From: Cystobasidiopsis lactophilus
Taxonomy: Eukaryota; Basidiomycota; Agaricostilbomycetes; Agaricostilbales; Chionosphaeraceae
Direction of reading: 5' to 3'
DNA length: 64,000 nucleotides
Assembly (NCBI GenBank): GCA_001599975.1
Contig: BCIO01000001.1
Coordinates: forward strand, 3,324,293 to 3,388,292
The notes under the pieces were generated by a model. The model saw nothing but the letters and a program-made list of their open reading frames with translations. It searched no databases and had not been told where the DNA came from. Numbering within the stretch: position 1 is the first letter of the stretch; each line of letters starts with the position of its first letter. A program made the position numbers and the translations under genes. This document shows positions 9,180 through 20,753 of the stretch, piece by piece.

Positions 9180-12007
9180 TCAAGGACCCTCCATTCTAAA
9201 TGATGCTGTATGGAACGGCTCCAACGCGTCCCTCACTCGTTCCCGCTCCTCCATCGTTGGCTCATCCTTCATCTCGCGCAGGCGGGCCTCGAAGCCGAGG
9301 ACTCGCAGCCGAAGAGCATTTTCATTGGCATCTGGTCTCAAAAATGCTCCGTCAGATGCTGTTTATCTGTCATTGAGCAAACGCATGGCTTACGCTTCTG
9401 AGTATGCTCGCGTTTCGCCAGCTGCACGATGCGGCCGTCTGAGACCTGCTCTGAACTGATTGAGACGAGAGAAACGTACAGCGCTTGTCGTCCACAACGC
9501 AGCGATGCGAATTGTCTTGGAAGCATGAGACTGCGGTCGCGACGTGAGCACGTTTCAAGCAAGCACAGTCTTGCGCCTTACTAGATGCTCCAATAGCAAC
9601 GTGGTCATGGGCGGGTGTGCGTAGATTAGCTCTCGTCCGCGAGCTGCATTGGCCAGGTTCAGGAAACAATGAAGTGCCTGTGGCGCCAAACTCAATACCA
9701 CAGACGTCTTGGGACAACGAGTAGCTCACCTGGAGTACGACCTCATCCGACGGGCTGGACAGCTTCTCTTGGAGAATCGACATTAGCTTGTCCGGTCCTA
9801 ATGCTTTGATGCCCCAGTCGATGTCTTCATGTTTGGTGGCCACCGTATTCCTGAGAATGCCAAGGGCTTGTGTTTGAATATCTTGGTCGGGGTCTTGCAA
9901 GAGTCTAAGGTCAAAAGAAATCAGTCCAGTCGATGACGAAGGCAGAGAGAGAGAGAGAGAGGGATACACACAACACGAGATATGACCACGTCAGCTTGGT
10001 CATGAGCACTTGCTTCAGCTTCGAGTCGCTCCAGCAAGCGACATTCTTGATGGCAATCATTGCAGCCATTTTGAGCTTGGAGTTGTCCGAGTGGGCCAGC
10101 TCAATCAGGCGGGGTAGCACGTCCAGCTCCAACAAGACCTGCACAGCGTTCAGACGAAGGAAGAGGTGTAGTTTTGCGACAGCCTACCTCTTTCATTGGG
10201 GAAAACTCGATGAGCATATTGGAGCAGGTGGAGACGGCGGTGGTCTTGACGACATCCGGCTGATCGGCGTACAGCAACCGGAAGAGTGGTCTTGCCGCAC
10301 CAGCGTCGATCAAGTGGGTTCTGAGGACGGTCGGCGATCGGGACAGTGCGCGAGTGCAGTTGCAGGCAGCAGCTCGGATGTTGGCTGAGTCGTCGCTTAG
10401 GCCGGCCACGATGTGCCCGAGCAGACCAGCTTCGATCACGGACTTGCGAACTTCATCAGACTCCGCCGAGAGCTCGGAAATTGCGAGAAAGACAGCCTGT
10501 ACCGCGAGCCCTTGTGAGTCTACTGCGACCAGCAACAGCTGCTGAGAATCGCACCTCTCGCAGCTGCGCCACCTCGGCCTTTTGCACCTCGCTGCTGTAC
10601 GGCTCCACTTTCTCCGATGCGACTTGCTTCAACACCCATTCTAGTCGGGTCATGGCTCCCATGTGCGAAGCAGCAGTACAAAGGTCAACACTTTCGTAGA
10701 CGAGGTGGGCTGTTAAGAGGAGGTCAGGCGCAAGTGCAGCACCTGGAGAGTCAGACGCACTCAGTGCAAAAGCAGCTGCTGTACTGATCTGTCGCGACTG
10801 CTCCATCAGGCGCAGTAGGACAGCCAATACCGAGCGGACGTTTGGCCAGGGCATCATGTGGAGCAGCGGCTCTCGCTCCCGGTCGACCGCCTTGAAAAGA
10901 TTGGTGATGCATACAGCACTGGCCAGTCGCATTGTCGCGCGCGAGTCACTAGTTCTGGCGATAATTAGGTCGACAGCCAGCCGATGATTGGGTGCTGCCG
11001 TCCGACAACGATCAGCAAGGATTGTTCTGGTGACAGAAGGAGGGGGTTTTACAAAGAGTAAGTTGTATTCGGCTGGCCAGCTGGCCATTGTCAAGGGCGA
11101 GCACGGCGATGGCGTTCAGAGCAGACTCGACTAGAGGGGGATGGCCCGCTTCCAAGAGAGCGATCAGGCATTCGAGCACTGAATAGTCGCTCGATCCAAG
11201 AAGAAACAAGATCTTCTCTTGATGGTCACTACTGCAAACACTGGCAGCGATGACGTCGCAGAGCAGAGTGCAGGCTTCGGTGTGTGACGGCTGCTCGGTG
11301 CGCGCTTTCACAGCCGCTGCCCCTGCAGTCAACAAGAAGCGGGACAGGAACGGCAGGTTCTCGGACTCGAACGCGAGAGCATTGGCAGCAAGAGCGAGTG
11401 GATCAGACGCCAACGGGGGTGGTTGCACAGCTGCAGCTCGGTGGTCAGCGGTGGTCGTTTGCACACTGCGAAACACACGAGTGGTTTTAAGACCTGCATA
11501 TCGGTTACCCATCAAGTTGGAAAGCCCGGTGTAGAACGACTTGAGAGCTTTGAGGACATCCAACAAGAGCGGGCCGTCTTCGGCAAGACAGCTTCGAAGG
11601 GCTGTCCAGAGCTGTTGGTGCAGTTGCGCTGCAAGTAGCTCTTGCATTGCGGCTTGATTGGCTGTAAGATACCAGGTTCAGGCTGTGAGAACAGCCATCG
11701 ATGAAGGGAGAAACGCACGACACGAAGCCAGAACGCCGAGGATGTTCAATGCGACGGCTCGCACTGGCAGGGCGCATTCCGGACCAGCACTGGCAATGAT
11801 GCTAGCCGAAAGGTCAGAGGAGGGCTTTGGCACGACAGCGAAGGTCAGAGGCGCCTACATATGCAGATGCTCCGCATTCCTGCACAAGGCGACCTTGCGC
11901 CGGGTGTTGCCAATGACCAAGTTGAGGACGCCCTTCAACGCCTTCAGATCAAGAGGAACACTAAACGCTTGCTCAAGAGCATCAGGACGTTTCAGGGGAA
12001 TGGTCAT
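9180..12007 (-). CDS. GID5: Armadillo-repeat protein, GID5/VID28 (ARMC8) family
   Basis: ARMC8/Gid5 links substrate receptors to the GID/CTLH E3 ligase that destroys gluconeogenic enzymes. The product is a chain of ARM repeats. It starts MTIPLKRPDALEQAFSVPL, and a middle block (SDEVRKSVIEAGLLGHIVAG, NIRAAACNCTRALSRS, CSNMLIEFSPMKE) follows the human ARMC8 segment closely. It continues LPRLIELAHSDNSKLKMAAM, LLQDPDQDIQTQALGILRN and ALHCFLNLANAARGREL, and ends LREMKDEPTMEERERV...FRMEGP. About ten exons are needed. An intron carries a GA microsatellite. Divergent from the MFS gene with a 477-bp gap. Family call firm; exact exon borders inferred. Confidence 0.85.
9944..9961. repeat. (GA)n microsatellite
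   Basis: Nine uninterrupted AG dinucleotides inside an intron of the GID5-like gene. On the coding strand this is a CT-rich tract, which may serve as part of the intron's pyrimidine run. Confidence 0.9.
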
Positions 12008-12441
12008 CGTGGGACCGTGGACGGCGAGGGGGAAGAAGCGTCTTGACCACTGTCGGCGGCCGTCGCACTCGCTTTCGACAGGTCTGGTTCGACTTTCTAC
12101 ACCACAATGCCATTCAAAACATACTTTCGTCACTCCAAGTCTGCCAAACAAAGGAGCTCTCGCTGTAGCATCCGCGTGCTGCTCTTAAATGAAAGTTTGG
12201 CTCATGCGCGTTTTTCTGCCACAAAACCCCCTCCAAACGCGAACTTCGTACTCAGAACATGGTGCTTGCTGGTAAGGGTCGAGAAAGCCAGCCATGTGCG
12301 ATGCCGCCTTCAAGTAATTTTTGCCGCGCTCCTCTCCTGCTTCGGCATGTGCAATTTTGCTCTGGAGCTATTTCTGTTGCGCCATCCACCAACTGCTGAT
12401 GCTGTATTCATCGTGATATTACTGTCAATTACTTCTGGCCT

Positions 12442-12447
12442 TATATA
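12442..12447 (+). promoter_or_regulatory. TATA-like element upstream of MFS gene
   Basis: TATATA about 40 bp before the MFS start codon, in a 477-bp divergent gap shared with the GID5-like gene. A TATA box fits an inducible transporter promoter. The assignment rests only on sequence and position. Confidence 0.35.
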
Positions 12448-12484
12448 TCTTGCGCCGGCGTGAAGCCCGACTTGGTCCACCAGC

Positions 12485-14674
12485 ATGGCCACCGCTGCTC
12501 AAAACCCGAGTTCGGCATGCGAAATCCACCCTGAAAGTGTAGACCTTGTTGGCATCATCCCTACCATCAGTCGAAATGGTGCTGTCGTCACTCAATTGGA
12601 CGCGACCAAAGACGTGGAGAAGCTCGAAGAGGAGGATCCGCCATCACTGCCCTCCACCATCCCAGACTTCTCCCACCGCAAACTGGTCGTCATCTTCATC
12701 TCTCTGGGCATGAGCTTATTGCCAGCTGCCATTGATCAATCGATCGTCGCCACCTGCCTGGCTCAGATTAGCACCTCGCTCGGCGGTGGCCAAAACCAAT
12801 CCTTTGTCGGCACTAGCTACATTCTGGTTTTCTCATGTTCAATACCGATCATCACGCGCGTCAGCGATGTGTTTGGGCGACGGAACTTCTTGTTGCTTTC
12901 TATCATTGAGTTTGCATTAGCCGTGAGCTTCACTGCTCTTTGAACCTTCAGGCGATTGACACCTGAACGCCTTGCAGAGCCTCGGCTGCGGCCTGTCGAA
13001 GACGATGGGCGCTTTGATCACTTTCAGGGCTTTGCAAGGCATTGGCGGCGCAGCCCTATTTATGCTTCCCCAAGCTATTGCGTGCGACGTCGTGTCTCTA
13101 GAAAAACGGCCGAGTGAGTCTGCGTCGATATTTACGACCATCTGTCTTTGGCAACTTATACAAGGATATTTCAGAGTACCAGCAGATCTTTGAGATCGTA
13201 TGTAGATTCTTACGATGCTCTTGTCTTCATCTAACAGCGTAACTTGGCAAGGTGATGAGCGTCGGGAATTGCTTGGGTCCGGTGGTCAGCTCTTTCCCTC
13301 TTCTTTGCCTTAGATCGAGATATTGATATTGTAACAGCTGGGCGGAGTCATTGGCAACTGGAACTGGAGATGGGCGTTTTACATCAAGTCGGTACTTCTC
13401 TCGGCTCCTCGTTCACAAACCTGACCGTTCTTGGCAGCATGCCTATTTGTGCGGTATCGCTGGTTCTGGCTTTCTTTATTGTCCCCAGCATGCCGCCCAT
13501 GGTCAGTCGACTCCTCAAGGCCACAGTTCGGACTGATATTTGTGGACCCCGCAGGTGGGAAAGAACAAGATGGTGGACAAGCTAAAGCAAATCGATGTCG
13601 GAGGCATCATCTTAGTCGCCACCGCCACTTCTTGCATCCTGTACGCAGCCAATGCCGGTGGGATCCAAGCCCCGTGGAACTCGGCCCAAATTATCGCGAC
13701 ATTTGTGGCCGGCGCCGTGGCGACTGTCATCCTCGTCTTCTACGAGTTATATGTTCCCAGCCTACCGATCATTCCCATGTCTCTCTTCAAGGTCCGGGAC
13801 GTGCTCGGTGTATACATCTCGCAGACACTGAGCGGGATGGCGTGGTTGTGAGTTGGTCTCTCCACTGGAAGCTTTAAATAATCTGACTTTGAGCCACACT
13901 GTCTTGGCTCAATACAGCATCGTGCTGTTCTACGTTCCAATGTACCTGCAGCTGGTGCAAGGGCGAACCGCCACAATCTCCGGCTGCGTCTTGATCGCGC
14001 TCGTTGGCACCATGTGTCCCTTCGTATTTATCAGCTTGGTCATCCTCGACAAGACGAAGCGATACCGAGAGCAAATTTGGGTTGGCAACGGGTGAGCCCT
14101 CGTCTAGCTCCAACAAGCTAGGCCCTGCTAATATCTTTCTCAGGCTGGTCGGGCTCGGGTCTGGTCTACTTGCTATCCTAGACGAGAACACGAACGTTGG
14201 AGTCATTGTCGTCCTCTTGTGAGCTCCCTGTCCTCCGACGCGATCGGCATCCGTTGCTCACTCCCGTGTATTCGCACTCTTAGAATGATCATCGGAGCTG
14301 GAATCGGCCTAACTTTGCAGCTCTCCCTTTTGGCGGCACAAGCTGCAGTTCCGCGACCTCAAATGCCCATCGCCACCGCCGGGCGCACCCTTCTCCGGTT
14401 CATCGGCGCCTCCCTCGGTCTCGTCATCGGGTCCACAATCATCTCTGCCAAGATGTACGCCTCTGGTTTGCCTCGAGAAGTCGTGGAGGGGGTCGTCCTG
14501 CGCCCGCTCAGCATCAACGAGTTGAGTCCGGAAGACAAACAGACGCTCATTTTCTGGTTCGTCAAGGGCTTCAAGATCGACTTCTACGTTTGCGCCGGCT
14601 TGATGGGCTTCGCCGTCCTCGCCTGCGTCCTACTTATCCGCAACCTTGACTTCAAGGCGCAAAAGCAGCACTGA
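12485..14674 (+). CDS. Major facilitator superfamily transporter (DHA2-like)
   Basis: Probable proton-coupled exporter in the plasma or vacuolar membrane; the substrate is unknown. A hydrophilic acidic N-terminus of about 75 residues precedes the first helix (KLVVIFISLGMSLLPAAIDQ). The motif A-like loop RVSDVFGRR follows, then FRALQGIGGAALFMLPQAI and GNCLGPVLGGVIGNWNWRW, the antiporter motif C region. More helices run to CAGLMGFAVLACVLLIRN near the end, and the family pattern would give 14 helices. At least eight exons are needed, including a 23-nt exon at 13175-13197 encoding YQQIFEI, which bridges KRPK and VMSVGN. The reading frame appears intact. Confidence 0.87.
13175..13197 (+). other. 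23-nt micro-exon of the MFS gene
   Basis: Flanked by TTTCAG and GTATGT. It restores the conserved stretch KRPKYQQIFEIVMSVGNCLG between helices 4 and 5. Without it the frame and motif are lost. Confidence 0.7.
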
Positions 14675-14878
14675 AGGCACCACTTGGACCAGAGTGCTGA
14701 ACTTGGGTCCCACTCAAACCTGATTTAACGTTCACGCCATTTAGACTAGCATACCTAGAATTGTCATTACTCACGGGAACCATTGCAAGGCCTTGTAGCC
14801 GTAGACCACAGACGCCACCCGCACTCGCCACCAGCGCCCGCCCTGTGAGCCCAAAACCAATCGTCATCAGCACCAACC

Positions 14879-16103
14879 ATGACTTCCACCCCAGTGCCCG
14901 GTGTCGGAGGGCCTACTACGATCAAGCTGCTCTTGATGTGAGTGCTTATCGAGCCCTAAAGGCTGCCGAGGCGTGCCTTTGCGCGTGCTCCTTCAGATCA
15001 ATTCACATGCTCAAATCTCGTTCGCGCTTCGCTCTCCGCAGAGGGTCTTCATCTGTATGCCTCTGCCTACGCTTATAGACCTCATTTGATGAGTGGTCAG
15101 GTCGGCAAATCGAGCCTGTTGCTTCGCTACACCGACGAGGAGTTCTTGCCCGCCGAGGAGACGCAAGCAACCATAGGCGTCGATTACAAGACCAAAGTGC
15201 TGGAGCGCAACGGCAAGAAGTACAAGCTGTCCATATGGGTGCGTTGATGTGCAGTGTGTTGACGGCCCGGCGCTCGTCTGGCTTAGTCCTCGGTGAGAGC
15301 AACAATATGACGACCTCGAGGTCCCGGTGGCCTGTGCTGAGCCTTCGACTTGCGCCGGGCTTGATGCCCACCATGCGCTCCGAACATGTCGCTGAACCGA
15401 AATGTGATGCAGGACACGGCCGGACAAGAGAGATTTCGGTGCGTAGAGTGCCGGCAAGCCTCCAGAGCCCCCAACTGATGGCGCCCGACCCTCTCCCCAG
15501 AACGCTCACCTCGTCGTACTATAGAAATTGCCATGGCTGTTTCTTGGTGTACGCAGTCGAGTTGGTGACCTTTACCTTGCCCACAGCGTCGCCAGCTAAC
15601 ATCAGTTCCAGCAATCAAGACTCGTTTGATGCCCTGCAGACCTGGTGCGTCGCGTCTACTGTATTCAAAGACACGGCAACGATCTAACAAGTCCGTTGCA
15701 GGTTCCAAGAGCTGGATACCTACGCGGCTCCCAATGTCGTCAAGGTGGTGGTGGGCAACAAGACAGACATGGAGCGAACGGTCGGCGAGGAGCGGGCAAG
15801 ATCCCTGGCCAAGGAGAAAGGCTGCGAGTACTGGGAGCTGTCGGCCAAGAGGGGCGGGCCAGCGGTGGTCGAGATGTTCGACAAGATGCTGGACACAGTG
15901 CGTTCTTGCCTTGCCCTATATTTTGTCTTTTGTCCGAGGAGCTCACGGGCGACCTGTGTCATGAACAGATCATCATGACTCCAGACCTGCTCAACCCAGC
16001 TCCTGGCAGAGCTCACAAGCAACTTCCCGGTGCCTTGCCCGCCAGCAACGCCACTGTAGACCTCTCCTCACAACAAGCCAGCTCCAGCTATTGCTCGTGC
16101 TAG
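14879..16103 (+). CDS. Rab GTPase, Rab18-like
   Basis: Small GTPase of membrane traffic; Rab18 acts at the ER and lipid droplets. After MTSTPVPGVGGPTTIKLLL, a 13-nt exon (15042-15054) supplies the P-loop as IGSSSVGKSSLLLRYTDEEF. Next come TIGVDYKTKVLERNGKKYKL, WDTAGQERFRTLTSSYYRN, the NKTD base-specificity motif in VVGNKTDMERT and ELSAKRG. The tail ends SSSYCSC, a CXC signal for double geranylgeranylation. The stretch after GCFLVY (15551-15607), where YDV is expected, reads through 57 nt in frame (AVELVTFTLP...) and is either a small insertion or an intron I could not resolve. Convergent with the cyclin gene. Confidence 0.88.
15042..15054 (+). other. 13-nt micro-exon encoding the Rab P-loop
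   Basis: Preceded by CTCTCCGCAG and followed by GTATGC. Spliced between 14937 and 15101 it produces LLLIGSSSVGKSS, the exact Rab consensus. Skipping it leaves the non-functional GQVGKSS. Confidence 0.75.
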
Positions 16104-16895
16104 TTGCGCCGCATCAACACCTAGACTGACGCAATGTACACTCTTGCTTCCATCTCCATTGTATAGCACCACAGTCGTCCCCACCCACATGGAAACTTCC
16201 TCCACCCATCATGTTCACCCTTGTAATGCAAAACACAGAAGGTCATATCCTTGACCGCAACGGGCGCGAAAGAATCTTTCTTTGCACGAGCTATCGGAAG
16301 TGTGGCGGAGAACCGACTGGCCCACGAAAGGGGCGGTTCTCGCGAAACCACAGAATACGAATAGGTACAACGTAGCAAGGAAAAAGGGGTCCATAAGGCA
16401 CCGCAAGGTTCACAGGCAAGACGGAAAAACGAAATTCGAAGTGAGAATGAAGGAGCTGGGCGAAAAAGATATGTGTGGGGGTGTGGTCCATCTTTTGGAG
16501 GCGCTGGGTCTTGGGTTGTCGTCTGGAGATTCTGGGACGCGGGCGGGGGGTGAGTCCTGCATGTGCTGGAAACAAAGAGGACGAGAAGGGGGGTCGTTAA
16601 ACTGATGTGGGGTCGTGAGCATGGTGCAATCCGGAAAATGGCCTGAGAAGAAAGTCGAAAGGAGTGTGTTGAGTGGGTATGCAGTGAGACAAGACCGCGG
16701 GCACTGAAGTCGTGTACAAAGAGGTGGATTCGATCTCGGAAGGCGTCTATTAAAGAGGGCGCGCTTCAGACGAAGGCATAGGTGCTAGCTGAATTCGTCG
16801 GCACCAGGTGGACAGGCGAGGAATCACGACCGCTTGGGTAGAGGCGGCCGATGCGAGGAAGAGTTTTGAGGCGTGGCGCTGTGACAAGTAGGCGC
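16104..16895. other. Convergent intergenic region of about 0.8 kb
   Basis: Lies between the Rab18-like and cyclin stop codons. Short frames on both strands show no codon bias or recognisable motif. Probably two 3' UTRs; nothing else seen. Confidence 0.5.
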
Positions 16896-18849
16896 CTAGG
16901 CGAGGTTGCGAGCCCATTGGACGGCAAAGATGGACGCCTTGAGGAATTTTTTGGTCGAGTACTTGCGATAGACGAAGCGGTCTTCGAAGTCGGCCTGCAG
17001 CAGCGACTCGGCAAGGAAGGCCAGAGGCTGCTGGAGCTGGAGCTCGGTGTAGCCGGAGAAGAACATGAACGCTTCATCCTGCACGTGTTGACCAGAAAAT
17101 AAACAACAGGGCCTTCAAGTTTTCAAACCAGATGTGCTCACCCATTCGCCACCGAGCATCTTGCGGGACGCGTACATGCCAATGGCAGCAATCATGCTGG
17201 GCTTGGCGCGAAGGAAGCGGTAGTCCATGAGCGTGACCTCCATGCAAAACTTGGACAGCGTGCGGGTCTGGATGTCGTAGTTGTCCGCTTTGCTGATCTT
17301 GCGCACCCATGTATAGGGCGTGCAGTAGGGTGAGATGTTGAAGTCCAGGCTCTGTGTGCGATCGCCATCGCATCAGTTCAAGCCGGATGATGACGGAGAC
17401 AGCAGCAAAACCCACCTGGAGCATGATGCGCTCGCCCTTCAAAATTTCCTCTTTAGAGAAGCCGTTGTCAGCCAAAGCAACGAACTCGTCGACGCTGCTC
17501 GAGCAAGATTTAGCGGCGGTCTGGGTGATGGGTCAAGGGTGACGAACCTCGGCGCCATAATCTCCTCATATTTGGCGGCGAGGAAGATGGCCGTGATGCC
17601 AACCAGCTGGAGCTTGACCAGAGAGACGACGCGGTTGGAGAGGAAGCGGTCAATGATGTTGATGGCGATCCACAGCGTCTCCGGGAGCATGTGGTAGCGC
17701 ATGTGCGTCTGCATCAACCACTCGACCAACGCGGCCCTCGAGGTCCAGTCGATCTCGGTCTGGTAGGACATGTAGTTGGGGTCGGGCATGGCTTGACCCT
17801 GCTCACACGAAGATCCGCCCAAACTTTAAAATGTGCGAGTCGAAAAACAACACGGGGAAGGCTCCTCACCTCGAGCTCCGCCATATAGGCAAAGATCTCC
17901 TCAGAGTACTCGGCGACCATGGTGGTGTCCCAAAAGTCGAGCTCGTCCTTGAACTCGGCGTTGATCTCCTCGATCATCCGCTGCGATTCGTACGCTTCCT
18001 GCTTGGACAACGCGAGCCAGTTGTCCTCGTCCATGTCCTCTTCTGACGTGCCAGGAGTGTGGGCTTCTTCCTCTTCCTCGTCCAGCCGTTCATCATCGTC
18101 TACGGCCGATTCGCTGTCAGAGGCCAGGGCCAAGGTGACGACGGATGCGGGCAGAATGGTAGACGCATCCTGCATGACGGCATCCGAGTCCTGGTGCGCC
18201 GAGTGATAGTCCGACTCGTCGTCCATCGGGGCGCTCGAGTTCTGCTGCTGCTGCTGCTGCTGCAGGACTTCGACGGGCTCGCCCTCCGAATAATCATCGG
18301 CACCGGGCCAGGGTCCCTGGTGCAGTTTGGGTGCATTGACATCCTGAGACCGGACTCGGACGTGGTGGCCATTCAAGGATGACGACGAGGACTGCTTGCT
18401 GAGGGACGAAACAGAAACTGACTTTGTGTGTCGGGGAGCGGTGACCTTGACAGCGACGGGCTTGGAGGCCGCCTTGTCCTTGGAGATCCTATCAGCAGGT
18501 TGCTGTAAAACGACAAAGCGGGCGTCAGCGCGAATGTCCTCGAACAACACTAAGAAAGAGGGTAAACAACAAAGACGCACCCGGTTGGCGTTGCTAAGGT
18601 CTCCGAGGGCTCGGCGGGGGGCAGCAGCGACCTGGGCCACCACTTTGGACGCGGCTTTGGCGAGGGGCGCATTGTCCTTGCGGACGTTGATGGCCTTGGC
18701 CGCCTGCAAGGGCTGGCGGACGGCCGCCGTGTTCTCGTCCAGTTTGCTAGCCAGCGCACGGCGGGCTCGGGGCTGCATTCGGCGCCATGAGCCACGGTGT
18801 GTGTGTGAGAAGGGAGTGCATAATAGTTCACCTTGGGCTGGAGGGCCAT
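16896..18849 (-). CDS. B-type mitotic cyclin
   Basis: Activates the Cdk1 kinase for mitosis. The start MALQPK joins over an intron to PRARRALASKLDENT. A canonical destruction box RRALGDLSN follows, predicting APC/C-dependent turnover. The N-terminal half is disordered, with Ser runs, seven glutamines and a long acidic stretch. The cyclin box begins near YQTEIDWTSRAALVEWLMQT and continues MLPETLWIAINIIDRFLSNR, LQLVGITAIFLAAKYEEIMA, DNGFSKEEILKGERIMLQ and SPYCTPYTWVRKIS. It ends VYRKYSTKKFLKASIF...WARNLA. About six exons. Divergent from the Gal80-like gene. Confidence 0.92.
18242..18263 (-). repeat. CAG-type trinucleotide run (polyglutamine)
   Basis: Seven consecutive glutamine codons in the disordered N-terminal half of the cyclin. 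Pure CAG runs like this are often length-variable between strains. Confidence 0.85.
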
Positions 18850-19344
18850 GGCTGTGACGGAAATTGCGAGTGAGCCCAGATGGCAGGAAAAGTAAACATT
18901 GGCTCGAATCGCAACTTGCCTTCTCCTGAATGCAGCTGCGGCTAGGCTGCAGCGATGGAACGACAAATTGCTGAGATGCTGGCACCGGATTTGAGAGCAA
19001 CCAGGCGAGCCAGTCGTCTGGAGCGGGTCAAAAGCTGTCGAGCAGCCGTTCCCTTGTTTTCCTCCCAAAACTCGAGTTATGGTCCCCAAAGTCCCGAAGA
19101 CCTTTAGCTCGCTTGTCCTCCATCTGCCATGTCAATTTCATTGCTCCAGTCTCAATTTGTGGCCCCAGAGTGCCTCAAATTTACGCTTAAGATTGCCCCT
19201 GCTGACTCTTCACGCGGTGCACGACCCCAGGCTGATGACTGATTCCTTGCAATTGCGCCATGCTGCCCCGCTCCGCTCTTGTTCTTGCTCTTGAACGTCG
19301 ACCACGAGCAAGGAGCCTTGCTTGTTTGCAAAACGCGAATCGAA
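18850..19344. other. Divergent promoter region, cyclin and Gal80-like gene
   Basis: 495 bp between two divergent start codons. No clear gene or element beyond presumed promoters. Confidence 0.45.
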
Positions 19345-20598
19345 ATGCCCATCAGAGTCGGTCTTGTCGGCCTTTCTGGCACAGTTGTTGGCAAGGGTTG
19401 GGCCGCGAACGCCCATCTGCCCTACCTGCTTTCACCACAAGGCCGCAAGCACTACCAGATCGTTGCGCTTTGCAACAGCTCGGAGGAAGCCGCCCGAGCC
19501 GCCATCAAGGCCTACAACTTGCCCACCTCCACAAAAGCGTACGGACGTCCCGAGGACCTGGCCAAGGATGCCGACGTGGATTTGGTGGTGGTCACAACAC
19601 GGGTTGACGTCCATTATCAAGTGACAAAGCCGGTGCTTGAAGCCGGCAAGGACGTTTACGTCGAGTGGCCCTTGGCCTCCAACCACCGCGATGCGGCCGA
19701 GCTGGCAGCTCTCGCTCGCGAGAAGGGGGTCAAGACTGTGATCGGCCTACAAGGACAAGCTTCCCACCCCGTTTTGGACATCAAGAAGGTGGTGGACTCG
19801 GGCCGGATTGGCAAAGTCTTGCGGTCAGACGTTGCCGCCTATGGCTTCAGCCGCGGGACTCTGAGCGAGTCGATCAAGTACTTTGCCGACAAGAAGATTG
19901 GTGGCAACAGAGTGACCATTATGCTAGGGCATAGTGCGTTGTTGACCTTAGTCGTGATTTTCAAAGCTAACTGGACTGACCAGCGATCGACTATGTCCAC
20001 CTGGTCCTTAACGAATTCGCGAGCTCGACCATCCAAACCCAACTGATCAACCCTGTGTTCCAGATCGTCGACAGCAAGGGCGACTTGACCGGCGAGCAAG
20101 TGACGACCGATGTGCCGGACACCATCTCGATCAGCGGACGCTTGAACCCTTCGAGTACGGTGGCCAAAGACGCCACTTTGAACGTCTCCTTCTTCCCCAA
20201 CCCCGCTTTCCCTGGCACTCAACCCTTCACTTGGAGCATCCTCGGCGAAAAGGTACGCCCTCGTCTCTTCTTTTCAAGAGATTGCCACTTGAACCTTTGT
20301 CGGGCAGGGCGAGATACGAGTTGAGAGCCCGAACGGCCCTGCTATCCACGTCTCCGACGCAGACAAGGTGCCAATCTCTATCAAGGTCCAGATCTTTGAA
20401 GCGCCAGGGTCTGGCAAGAAAGAGGTCGTCGAGGATGTGGCGTGGGATTTCGAGGAGTGGCAAACTGGCTTGCCCGGCCGAGCTCGCAACGTCGGCGCCC
20501 TGTACGAGCAGTTCGCTACAGGAGGTGTCGTACCGACGTTCGACAGCGTTTTGGCTAGGCACAAGCAAGTGGATGCCGTCGTTGGTGCGGAGCCGTGA
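19345..20598 (+). CDS. Gfo/Idh/MocA family protein, Gal80-like
   Basis: NAD(P)-binding oxidoreductase-like fold. Fungal Gal80 is a non-catalytic member that senses dinucleotide and represses Gal4, but many relatives are enzymes. The N-terminus MPIRVGLVGLSGTVVGKGWA carries a modified glycine-rich dinucleotide motif. VDLVVVTTRVDVHYQVTKPV and KDVYVEWPLASNHRDAAELA follow; the EWPLA segment replaces the EKP motif of catalytic members, as in Gal80. Later blocks are SDVAAYGFSRGTLSESIKYF and GALYEQFATGGVVPTFDSVL. Three exons. ATG 19345 is chosen because it starts exactly at the Rossmann strand. Whether it is a regulator or an enzyme cannot be told from sequence alone. Confidence 0.85.
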
Positions 20599-20753
20599 TG
20601 GGATGGGATGCGAGGAACAGCTTCCTAGCCTTCAGAGTTCAACGAGTGGAATTGAGAATGCAATAGTGAACGCATTAGCTCTTTGTGTTGCGAAGCAGGT
20701 TGATAATTCGAGAGTTGCTCTCCTTGCCTTCACTCCGCCGCGAGCTCTGCCTC

